A stretch of DNA of 64,000 nucleotides from an uncultured Winogradskyella sp. (GTDB lineage: Bacteria > Bacteroidota > Bacteroidia > Flavobacteriales > Flavobacteriaceae), in contig NZ_CANMXL010000003.1 in the NCBI RefSeq assembly GCF_947501905.1, positions 496,001-560,000 of the forward strand, given 5' to 3'. Shown here piece after piece: positions 24,885-32,699 of the stretch. The notes below the pieces were generated by a model. It did no database searches. It saw only the letters and a program-made list of their open reading frames with translations, and was not told the origin of the DNA. How positions within the stretch are numbered: the first letter of the stretch is position 1; each line of letters begins with the position of its first letter. A program made the translations under genes and the position numbers.

Positions 24885-25400
24885 ATGAAAAAAATCTTTT
24901 TAATTCTGTTATGCATTTCTTTTGTTAGTATCCAAGCTCAGGAACAGTCAGAATCTGATGTTTATTCAGGTAGTCACGAACTCAAAGTTAATGGCTTATT
25001 TCTTGTTGTTGGAGCTTTTGATGTCACCTATGAATATTTACTAAACGAAGAATCTGGCTTGGGAATTAATATTTTCTTACCATATGATTCTGAAATCAAA
25101 GATGACATTCAATATTATATTTCACCTTATTACCGTTTTTATTTTGGTAAAAAACCCGCAGCCGGGTTTTTCTTAGAAGGATTTGGGATGTTAAATTCAG
25201 TTGAATCTGAATTATTTACAAGCAACGATGATTATGTGACTGATTTTGCTTTAGGTATTGGCCTTGGAGGCAAGTGGGTGACTAAAGGTGGTTTTGTAGG
25301 AGAATTGAGTTTTGGTTTAGGAAGAAACTTATTTACCACCAACGAATCAGATATAGATTTTGTAGGTAAAATAGGTATAACTTTAGGCTATCGTTTTTAG
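24885..25400 (+). CDS. Small outer-membrane beta-barrel protein (DUF3575-like)
   Basis: A 171-residue exported protein. Signal peptide MKKIFLILLCISFVSIQAQ, then about eight short amphipathic strands (LKVNGLFLVVGAFDVTYEYL, GLGINIFLPYD, YISPYYRFYFGK, AAGFFLEGFGML) ending KIGITLGYRF, a barrel-type terminus. It resembles DUF3575 family proteins of Bacteroidota; function unknown. The frame extends to 24852, but the signal peptide sets the start at 24885. A CATCTTTG box 30 bases upstream is one base off the -7 consensus. Confidence 0.8.
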   Translation: MKKIFLILLCISFVSIQAQEQSESDVYSGSHELKVNGLFLVVGAFDVTYEYLLNEESGLGINIFLPYDSEIKDDIQYYISPYYRFYFGKKPAAGFFLEGFGMLNSVESELFTSNDDYVTDFALGIGLGGKWVTKGGFVGELSFGLGRNLFTTNESDIDFVGKIGITLGYRF

Positions 25401-25420
25401 GAATATATTGCATATAAATA

Positions 25421-25452
25421 AAAAGCACCTAACTTAAAGTTAGGTGCTTTTT
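25421..25452. terminator. Bidirectional terminator between convergent genes
   Basis: AGCACCTAAC and GTTAGGTGCT form a 10-bp stem around TTAAA, flanked by A-run and T-run, so it can serve both the small barrel gene and glycyl-tRNA synthetase. Confidence 0.9.
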
Positions 25453-25471
25453 TTATAAATTGATTTGTTTA

Positions 25472-27016
25472 TTACATCCTCATCAACCATTCCTTAACGT
25501 CTACTTCTTTTTTGATGATGGATTTTAAATCTTCAATTTTAACACGTTGTTGTTCCATCGTATCTCTATGGCGTATGGTTACGGTATTATTCTCTAAACT
25601 TTCACCATCTACCGTAATACAAAATGGGGTTCCATTAGCATCTTGGCGCCTGTAGCGACGACCAACCGCATCTTTTTCGTCATATGCTACACTAAAGTCC
25701 CATTTTAAATCATCAATAATGCCTTTAGATAATTTAACAAGCGCCTCGTCTTTTCTAACGAGTGGTAAAATAGCTGCTTTAACTGGTGCTAAAACCGCAG
25801 GTAATTTTAAAACAGTACGTGTGGTATTGTTTTCTAATTCTTCTTCTTGTAAAGCGTTTGAGAATACCGCCAAGAACATACGGTCTAAACCAATAGAAGT
25901 CTCCAAAACATAAGGTGTATAGCTGGCATTATCTTCGTGGTCAAAATATTGTAGTTTTTTACCAGAGTACGCTTCGTGCTGTTTTAAATCAAAATCAGTA
26001 CGTGAGTGGATACCTTCTAATTCTTTAAATCCAAATGGGAATTTAAACTCAATATCTGTAGCGGCATCTGCATAATGGGCTAATTTTTCATGGTCATGGA
26101 AACGGTAATTGTCTTCACCCATTCCTAGAGAAAGATGCCACTTCATTCTGTGTTCTTTCCAATGCTTAAACCATTCGGCTTGCGTGCCAGGTTTAATGAA
26201 AAATTGCATTTCCATTTGTTCAAATTCACGCATTCTAAAGATAAATTGACGCGCTACAATCTCGTTTCTAAAGGCTTTTCCTGTTTGTGCAATACCAAAC
26301 GGAATCTTCATTCGCCCCGTTTTTTGCACGTTCAAAAAGTTGACAAAAATACCTTGCGCTGTTTCAGGTCTTAGGTATAAGTCCATGGCAGAATCTGCAG
26401 AAGCACCTAATTTAGTGCCAAACATTAAGTTAAATTGCTTAACATCCGTCCAGTTTTTGCTTCCTGATAATGGGTCTGCAATTTCAAGCTCTTCAATCAA
26501 AGCTTTGACATCTGCTAAATCTTCGTTTTCTAAAGATTTCCCCATTCTAGATAGAATAGTATTTATCTTTTCCTGGTAGCCTAAAACACGACCATTTGTT
26601 GATAGAAATTCTTCTTTATTAAAAGCATCTCCAAAACGCTTGGCTGCTTTTTTTACTTCTTTTTCTATTTTGTTTTCAATCTTAGCACAGTAATCTTCGA
26701 TTAAAACATCAGCACGATAACGCTTTTTAGAATCTTTATTGTCAATCAATGGGTCATTAAAGGCATCAACGTGTCCTGAAGCTTTCCAAGTGGTAGGATG
26801 CATAAAAATCGCAGCATCAATACCTACAATATTATCATTCATTTGCACCATGGCTTTCCACCAATAGTCACGTATATTTTTCTTTAATTCAACACCGTTT
26901 TGTGCGTAATCGTATACTGCACTTAAACCGTCGTAAACTTCACTACTCTGAAATACATATCCGTACTCCTTTGCGTGGGAGATTACCTTTTTAAATTTGT
27001 CATCGTTATTTGCCAT
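25472..27016 (-). CDS. glyQS: Glycine--tRNA ligase (dimeric, single-chain type)
   Basis: Charges tRNA-Gly; 514 residues, class II. Motifs: YGYVFQSSEVYDGLSAVYDY at the N-terminus; LYLRPETAQGIFVNF with the glycine site; FRNEIVARQFIFRMREFEQME (motif 2 region); YTPYVLETSIGLDR (motif 3); and the anticodon-binding domain LAPVKAAILPLV. The frame opens eight codons earlier, but MANNDDKFKK at 27016 is the natural start. A -7 box ends five bases before it, so the mRNA may be nearly leaderless. Confidence 0.96.
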   Translation of the reverse strand: MANNDDKFKKVISHAKEYGYVFQSSEVYDGLSAVYDYAQNGVELKKNIRDYWWKAMVQMNDNIVGIDAAIFMHPTTWKASGHVDAFNDPLIDNKDSKKRYRADVLIEDYCAKIENKIEKEVKKAAKRFGDAFNKEEFLSTNGRVLGYQEKINTILSRMGKSLENEDLADVKALIEELEIADPLSGSKNWTDVKQFNLMFGTKLGASADSAMDLYLRPETAQGIFVNFLNVQKTGRMKIPFGIAQTGKAFRNEIVARQFIFRMREFEQMEMQFFIKPGTQAEWFKHWKEHRMKWHLSLGMGEDNYRFHDHEKLAHYADAATDIEFKFPFGFKELEGIHSRTDFDLKQHEAYSGKKLQYFDHEDNASYTPYVLETSIGLDRMFLAVFSNALQEEELENNTTRTVLKLPAVLAPVKAAILPLVRKDEALVKLSKGIIDDLKWDFSVAYDEKDAVGRRYRRQDANGTPFCITVDGESLENNTVTIRHRDTMEQQRVKIEDLKSIIKKEVDVKEWLMRM

Positions 27017-27020
27017 GCTG

Positions 27021-27028
27021 CAAAAATA
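27021..27028 (-). promoter_or_regulatory. -7 promoter element for glyQS (possibly leaderless)
   Basis: TATTTTTG on the minus strand matches TAnnTTTG and ends five bases before the ATG at 27016. An identical box lies at 27077-27084. Neither has a clear TTG at the right spacing, so which is used is open. Confidence 0.4.
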
Positions 27029-27143
27029 TAAAACCGTCACAATTAACGGTTGGTTTTTGGTAATTTATAGAGGCTTCAAAAATAAATATTACATTTAAGT
27101 TATAAAGTCGAAAACCATACTGTTTTCAAGATATTTATTTAAA

Positions 27144-27824
27144 GTGTTCCAAAACCTCATTAATTTATTCTTTCCGCAAATATGCGAAGCTTGCAAAACG
27201 CCATTACAGAATAATGAAAAAGTAATTTGTATAAACTGTAGACATGAACTACCGGTAACTAATTTTCATTTTGAAAATAATGATGCTGTTAAAAAAATAG
27301 TATACGGTCGTGTAGAATTAGAGAATGCCACATCATTATTACACTTTTCTAAGAAAGGATTGGTGCAAGAATTATTGCACAACCTCAAATATAGAGGGCA
27401 TGAACAAATAGGAAAGTTTCTTGGAGATTGGCTTGGAGGCGAATTGGCTAAAATTGAAGACTATAAGAATATTGATGTTGTTGTGCCTGTGCCTTTACAT
27501 AAAAACAAACGCAGAGAACGAGGTTATAATCAAGTCACAAAATTTGGAAAAGCTATTGCAAAAGCCTTAGATACAGAATATAATGAAGATGTTTTGATAA
27601 AAATAAAACATGCAAAAACACAAGTTTTTAAAGACCGAATTACCCGTTTTGATGATGCCAATACACGTTTTGCCCTTGGTGATGTAAAAAATTTAGAAAG
27701 CCAACATATTTTATTAGTTGATGATATTATTACAACTGGCGCAACTATTGAAGCTTGCGTCACACTTTTAAAGACAATTGCGGATGTAAAAATTAGTGTG
27801 GCTACTATGGCAATTGCAGAGTAG
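27144..27824 (+). CDS. comF: ComF family phosphoribosyltransferase-like protein
   Basis: A 226-residue ComF homologue, needed for DNA uptake or transformation in several bacteria. The N-terminal zinc-finger has Cys14, Cys17, Cys29 and Cys32 (CEAC, CINC). The C-terminal PRTase fold has VVPVPLHKNKRRERGYNQV and the PRPP-binding loop ILLVDDIITTGAT. No ATG is available; GTG at 27144 gives MFQNLINLFFPQICEAC, which matches family N-termini. It is divergent from glyQS. The next gene starts 55 bases after it. Confidence 0.92.
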   Translation: MFQNLINLFFPQICEACKTPLQNNEKVICINCRHELPVTNFHFENNDAVKKIVYGRVELENATSLLHFSKKGLVQELLHNLKYRGHEQIGKFLGDWLGGELAKIEDYKNIDVVVPVPLHKNKRRERGYNQVTKFGKAIAKALDTEYNEDVLIKIKHAKTQVFKDRITRFDDANTRFALGDVKNLESQHILLVDDIITTGATIEACVTLLKTIADVKISVATMAIAE

Positions 27825-27879
27825 TTTGTTCGTTATTAATAGAATTAAGTTGTTAATTTGCTTAAATTTTTTGAAGCCA

Positions 27880-29490
27880 ATGTTTATAAAATCCTTTAGG
27901 ATATATTTCGTAATTCTATCTGCAATTCTATTAGCAGTAGGTTGTGCAAGTCGTAGCAGACCTTCTGGTGGGAAAAAAGATGTTACACCACCAGAAATCA
28001 CTAGCGAAAGTCCTAAAAATTATTCTACAAATTTCAGAAACAGAGAGATTAAGATTTATTTTGATGAGTTTGTAAAACTTAAGGATTTGCAGAAGCAGTT
28101 GATTATCTCACCGCCAATGGATACGCCTCCAGTAATCACGCCTTTGGGTACTGCTAGTAAATATATTACTATAAAAATTAAAGACACTTTAGCAGATAAC
28201 ACCACATATGCCATCAACTTTGGGCAAAGTATAGTTGATAATAATGAGGAAAATCCATATCCGTATTACCGTTATGTGTTTTCTACAGGAGAAACAATAG
28301 ATTCTTTATCTGTAAAAGGTGCTGTTTTTGATGCCGAAAATAGAAACGCGGACACATTTATATCTGTAATGCTTTATGAATCTGATTCAACGTATACAGA
28401 TTCTATTGTCTATAAGGAGAAACCAAAATTTGTAACCAATACCTTAGATAGTTTAACAACATTTAGTATCGATAATATTAAAGCTGGTACATATAGATTG
28501 GTAGCTTTAAAAGACGAAAATGCTAATTTCACTTATCAGCCAAAAACTGATAAAATAGGTTACTACGAAGGTGAAATTACTGTGCCAACAGACTCTACAT
28601 ATAACATTACACTTTTCAAGGAAACTTTAGATTTTAAGGTTTTAAAACCTAGTCAAATTGCAGAGCAACGTATTATGTTTCCTTTTGAGGGCGAATTAGA
28701 AAATGTTGAAATTGAAGTCCAATCTGATTCAATAAAAAATTTAGAGTATAAACTAACTAGAGATAAAGAAACCGATAGTTTGTATTATTGGTTTAAGCCA
28801 AAAGTTGAAGTGGATTCTGCTTTGTTTGTAGTGAAGAGTGAAAATTTCGCTGAGACGTTTAAATATAAATTCAGAAAGGCAGATAAAGATTCTTTGACGG
28901 TCACACCATTAAAGCCAGGTAACCTGAGTTTTAATGATGATATTACTCTTGAAGCTACAACACCTTTTAGTAAGATAGATACAACTAAAATTAAACTTAT
29001 AGATAAGGATTCTATGAACGTAAAGTATGATGTTGAATATGATGAACTATATAATCGTTACAAGTTTAAAATTGATGCTAAAGAATCTCAAAAATATAAA
29101 ATGGAGTTATTGCCTTCCGCGATTACAGATTTTTATGGTGAGGTTAATGACACCTTAAATTTTAGTTTTAATACACGAAAAAAATCTGATTTTGGTAATA
29201 TTAGGGTGAACTTGATTAATGCAAAATTCCCTTTGATTGTTCAGCTTATTGACGATAGAGGGAAAGTATTGTATGAGCAATATGCTGATACATACCCAGT
29301 GGTAGATTTTAATGATATTGATGCAAAGCAGTATCAACTTCGTGCTATTTTTGATACCAATAAAAATGGTAAATACGATTCTGGTAATTACTTAAAGAAA
29401 ATTCAGCCAGAGCGCGTCAGTTATGCTGAACCTATTGATCCAGTGAGACCAAATTTCGATTATATTATTGAGTTTATTCTAAAAGAGTAA
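27880..29490 (+). CDS. Ig-like domain lipoprotein
   Basis: A 536-residue exported lipoprotein. MFIKSFRIYFVILSAILLAV is followed by GC, making lipobox LAVGC. Residues about 35-135 form an SbsA-type Ig-like domain (VTPPEITSESPKN, IKIYFDEFVKLKD, NTTYAINFGQSIVDNNE). Further beta-rich repeats follow, including a GTYRLVALKDENANFTYQ segment and the closing DTNKNGKYDSGNYL with Ca-binding look. It is a common Bacteroidota surface architecture of unknown role. The longer frame from 27796 lacks a signal sequence at its start, so 27880 is chosen. The stop overlaps the convergent amidase by 17 bases. Confidence 0.86.
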   Translation: MFIKSFRIYFVILSAILLAVGCASRSRPSGGKKDVTPPEITSESPKNYSTNFRNREIKIYFDEFVKLKDLQKQLIISPPMDTPPVITPLGTASKYITIKIKDTLADNTTYAINFGQSIVDNNEENPYPYYRYVFSTGETIDSLSVKGAVFDAENRNADTFISVMLYESDSTYTDSIVYKEKPKFVTNTLDSLTTFSIDNIKAGTYRLVALKDENANFTYQPKTDKIGYYEGEITVPTDSTYNITLFKETLDFKVLKPSQIAEQRIMFPFEGELENVEIEVQSDSIKNLEYKLTRDKETDSLYYWFKPKVEVDSALFVVKSENFAETFKYKFRKADKDSLTVTPLKPGNLSFNDDITLEATTPFSKIDTTKIKLIDKDSMNVKYDVEYDELYNRYKFKIDAKESQKYKMELLPSAITDFYGEVNDTLNFSFNTRKKSDFGNIRVNLINAKFPLIVQLIDDRGKVLYEQYADTYPVVDFNDIDAKQYQLRAIFDTNKNGKYDSGNYLKKIQPERVSYAEPIDPVRPNFDYIIEFILKE

Positions 29491-30256
29491 AACTATCTCT
29501 GTCGTTTAAAAAATTAAGTTTATTACGATATGTTTCAATAATTGTTTTTTCAAGAGTTACAACTTCAATAGATTCTTGATGAGCTTTTAGATTACTCATT
29601 TTTCTGCCTAAAACATCGTAACAAGCAGAGTGACCTGGATATTCATGTCCATTGGCATCTTTTCCAACACGATTAACACCAATACAATAACTCATATTTT
29701 CAATAGCACGAGCTTTTAATAGCGCATCCCAAGCATTAATTCTTGGTTTTGGCCAATTGGCAACGTAGAGAAGCACATCATAATCTTCGGTATTTCTTGC
29801 CCATACAGGAAAACGTAAATCATAACAAACTAATGGACAGATTTTCCAGCCTTGATAATCAATTATAGTTTTAGTTGTCCCGGCAGTATAGGTTTTATGT
29901 TCACCAGCTAAAGTAAATGTATGGCGCTTATCATAGGTGTCTACTTTTCCATGAGGATGCACAAAAACAGAACGATTATAAAAGTTGTTGTTTTCTGAAA
30001 TCACCAAACTTCCTGTTATAGCGACATTCTTTTTTGAAGCCAATTCTTTTAACCAAGTCAAAGTTTTACCATTCATGGTTTCTGCAACTGAGATTGCATT
30101 CATCGTAAAACCAGAAGAGAGCATTTCAGGCAATACAATGATATCTACTACATCAGAAATACTTTCAATTTTCTGATGAAAATTTCTGCGATTTTCTTCA
30201 GGACTTTCCCAAACCAAATCTGTTTGGATAAGCGCAATTTTTAAGTCGGTTTTCAT
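29474..30256 (-). CDS. yafV: Nitrilase-family amidase (YafV-like omega-amidase)
   Basis: A 260-residue carbon-nitrogen hydrolase that probably deamidates alpha-ketoglutaramate or alpha-ketosuccinamate. The Glu-Lys-Cys triad is seen in VLPEMLSSGF, YDKRHTF and LVCYDLRFPVW. The segment VANWPKPRINAWDALLKARA is characteristic of YafV. Omega-amidase often works with a methionine or glutamine transaminase, and a methionine aminotransferase lies two genes away (31468-32610). The last 17 bases overlap the convergent lipoprotein gene. Confidence 0.92.
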   Translation of the reverse strand: MKTDLKIALIQTDLVWESPEENRRNFHQKIESISDVVDIIVLPEMLSSGFTMNAISVAETMNGKTLTWLKELASKKNVAITGSLVISENNNFYNRSVFVHPHGKVDTYDKRHTFTLAGEHKTYTAGTTKTIIDYQGWKICPLVCYDLRFPVWARNTEDYDVLLYVANWPKPRINAWDALLKARAIENMSYCIGVNRVGKDANGHEYPGHSACYDVLGRKMSNLKAHQESIEVVTLEKTIIETYRNKLNFLNDRDSFTLLE

Positions 30257-30313
30257 GATTTAAAATTAGTAAATTTACAAGGCTTAATAAATTAATTAAC
30301 ATAAATAGATACT

Positions 30314-31471
30314 ATGTCTCTAACGAAGAAAGGTTTACTGCTTGTGCTGTTGTTTTGTTTTTATTGTGTTTCTGCACAAGTTGAGTATTTTCCAAAGAAG
30401 AATGAAGTTTGGGAAGAAAAAGCACCAGCAGATGTAGATATAGATTCAGAATGGTTAAATGATGCTGTTGAGTTTGCCAAGAATAATGAATATTCTGGTT
30501 CAAGAGATTTGCGTATTGCTATTCTTAAAGGATTTGCTCGTGAACCTTTCCATGACATTTTAGGACCCACAAAAAAGCGTGGTGGACCAGCAGGATTAAT
30601 ACTCAAGGATGGTTATGTAGTTGCAAAATGGGGAGATACAAAACGTGTGGATATGACCTTTAGTGTCACAAAAAGTTTTTTGTCTACGGTTACAGGTTTA
30701 GCTGTTGATAATGGATTGATTGCTAATGAGACCGATTTTGTAAAGTACTATGTTTGGGATGGCACCTTTGGAGGTAATCATAATTCAAAAATTACTTGGC
30801 AGCATTTACTACAACAAAACTCAGATTGGTCTGGAGAGCTTTGGGGCGGAAAAGATTGGGCTGATAGACCTCCAAGAGAAGGTGATTTAGACGATTGGAA
30901 AAACAGGAAATATCATGACCCAGGAACAAAAATGGAATATAATGATGTTCGTGTTAATGTTTTAGCGTACTCAGCGCTACAAGTTTGGCGCAAACCACTA
31001 CCTCAAGTTTTAAAGGAAGAACTGATGGACAAAATTGATGCTTCAACAACGTGGCGTTGGTTTGGTTACGACAATGCTTGGACAACAATTGATGGTCTTA
31101 AAATGAAATCGGTTACAGGTGGCGGACATTCTGGAGCAGGTATTTTTATTTCAGCCGAAGATATGGCACGTTTTGGCTTACTGTTTTTAAATAATGGTAA
31201 ATGGAAGAATGAGCAATTGATTAGTAGGGATTGGATAGAACGAGCAATTACACCTTCACAACCAAATGTAAATTATGGTTATATGTGGTGGCTGAATAAA
31301 AAAGGACCTCGTCATTGGGAGAATGTTTCTGAGAATATCTATTATGCTGCTGGCTTTGGCGGCAATTTTATTGTTGTCGATAGAGCGCATAATGTTGTTG
31401 TCGTAACACGTTGGTTAGAGCCTTCTAAAGTGGGAGAGTTTATGCAGAAGTTAACGAAGGCTTTAGATTAG
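30314..31471 (+). CDS. Exported serine hydrolase (class C beta-lactamase family)
   Basis: A 385-residue enzyme of the beta-lactamase/penicillin-binding-protein fold. A signal peptide ends in FCFYCVSAQ. The catalytic SxxK is SVTK (Ser117, Lys120), and the YxN-like second motif is in MEYNDVRVN. Further blocks are GAGIFISAEDMARFGLLFLN and NYGYMWWLN. Relatives include esterases and D-aminopeptidases, so beta-lactam resistance should not be assumed. Its final four bases overlap the convergent aminotransferase stop. Confidence 0.88.
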   Translation: MSLTKKGLLLVLLFCFYCVSAQVEYFPKKNEVWEEKAPADVDIDSEWLNDAVEFAKNNEYSGSRDLRIAILKGFAREPFHDILGPTKKRGGPAGLILKDGYVVAKWGDTKRVDMTFSVTKSFLSTVTGLAVDNGLIANETDFVKYYVWDGTFGGNHNSKITWQHLLQQNSDWSGELWGGKDWADRPPREGDLDDWKNRKYHDPGTKMEYNDVRVNVLAYSALQVWRKPLPQVLKEELMDKIDASTTWRWFGYDNAWTTIDGLKMKSVTGGGHSGAGIFISAEDMARFGLLFLNNGKWKNEQLISRDWIERAITPSQPNVNYGYMWWLNKKGPRHWENVSENIYYAAGFGGNFIVVDRAHNVVVVTRWLEPSKVGEFMQKLTKALD

Positions 31472-32610
31472 ATGTTATTCAAAATCTCAGCAGCTTTTAC
31501 TAAAGTTTCATCTGTTTTAGCAAAACAAAAACGTAAGACCTTATCATCTTTTTGATTGAGGTTGAATACCGAAAGCGGGATTGACGCTATACCAAATTCT
31601 TTGATTAAGCGTTTGGCATAATTCACATCATTTTCGTTTGTGATATCTGAATAATCTAAGACTTGGAAATAAGTGCCTTTTGAAGGTGTAAACTTAAATC
31701 TAGATTCTTTTATTAAGCTTAAAAACAAATCTCGTTTTTGCTGAAAAAATTGATTTAATCCTAAATAGGTGTTTTCATCTTGCATATAATTTGCTATGCC
31801 TTTTTGGGATGGATGATGTACAGAAAACACATTAAATTGATGCACTTTTCGAAACTCTTCCATAAGTGCTTCAGGTCCGCAAGTATAACCAATTTTCCAA
31901 CCCGTATTATGAAATGTTTTTCCAAAAGAAGCCGTAATAAAACTGCGTTGTTTTAAGTCTGAAAATAGACAAGCACTTTGATGTTGCTCATTATCAAAAA
32001 CAATATGCTCGTAGACCTCGTCACTTAAGACGATGATATCAGTATTTTGGGTTATTTCCTGAAGTTCAAGCATATCTTCTTGAGACCAAATCGTTCCGCT
32101 TGGGTTATGCGGTGAGTTAATGAGAATCATCTTGGTATTAGAAGATAGTTTTAATTTAACCTCTTCCCAATTAGGTTTGTAATCTGGAGCTGACAACTGA
32201 ATAGGAATCACTTTTCCGCCATTAACTTCTACGGCAGGTTCATAACAATCGTATGCAGGTTTAAAGACAATGACTTCATCATTTGGTCTCACAAATGCTG
32301 ATATAATGCAATAGATGGCCTGAGTTGCACCTGCTGTTATGGTGATTTCTTTTTCAGGATGATATGTGTTATCGTAAAGCCTCTGGTATTTATTAGCAAT
32401 CGCTAAACGTAAATCTAAATTCCCAGCCATTGGTGCATATTGGTTATGCCCATTATTCATGGCTTTATTCACCAAATCAATCAATTTTTGATCGCTAGGA
32501 TAATTAGGAAACCCTTGTGATAAGTTAATGGCACTGTGTTTGTTTGCAAGTGCACTCATAATAGTAAAAATGGTGGTGCCTACGTTTGGGAGCTTAGAGG
32601 TAAAATTCAT
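31468..32610 (-). CDS. ybdL: Methionine aminotransferase (YbdL-like, class I/II)
   Basis: A 380-residue PLP enzyme of fold type I. It begins with SKLPNVGTTIFTIMSALA and INLSQGFPNYPSD. PLP contacts are AGATQAIYC, SPHNPSG and DEVYEH, and the Schiff-base lysine is Lys231 in SFGKTFHNTGWK. The sequence matches the methionine/kynurenine aminotransferase group that transfers the amino group of Met to 2-oxo acids. It is probably part of methionine salvage, with the omega-amidase (29474) as metabolic partner and S-adenosylhomocysteinase downstream at 35389. Confidence 0.9.
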   Translation of the reverse strand: MNFTSKLPNVGTTIFTIMSALANKHSAINLSQGFPNYPSDQKLIDLVNKAMNNGHNQYAPMAGNLDLRLAIANKYQRLYDNTYHPEKEITITAGATQAIYCIISAFVRPNDEVIVFKPAYDCYEPAVEVNGGKVIPIQLSAPDYKPNWEEVKLKLSSNTKMILINSPHNPSGTIWSQEDMLELQEITQNTDIIVLSDEVYEHIVFDNEQHQSACLFSDLKQRSFITASFGKTFHNTGWKIGYTCGPEALMEEFRKVHQFNVFSVHHPSQKGIANYMQDENTYLGLNQFFQQKRDLFLSLIKESRFKFTPSKGTYFQVLDYSDITNENDVNYAKRLIKEFGIASIPLSVFNLNQKDDKVLRFCFAKTDETLVKAAEILNNI

Positions 32611-32645
32611 AAGAATAAAGATACTTTAAAATCCGATATTTCGAG

Positions 32646-32675
32646 TTGACAAAATCCTATCCTTTTTTATCTTTA
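32646..32675 (+). promoter_or_regulatory. Promoter of the S46 peptidase gene
   Basis: TTG (32646-32648), a 19-base spacer, then TATCTTTA (32668-32675), one base off TAnnTTTG. The predicted start is about 20 bases before the ATG at 32700. Confidence 0.55.
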
Positions 32676-32699
32676 CTGTAATCAAAAACATTATAGACC

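Noticed and set aside
27032..27051. AACCGT/ACGGTT inverted repeat upstream of glyQS considered as a terminator
   Set aside because: Only a 6-bp stem with an 8-base loop, located in a divergent promoter region where no gene ends.
30314..31471. Serine hydrolase considered as an antibiotic-resistance beta-lactamase
   Set aside because: It has the SxxK motif, but relatives are mostly esterases and peptidases and nothing in the sequence indicates beta-lactam hydrolysis.
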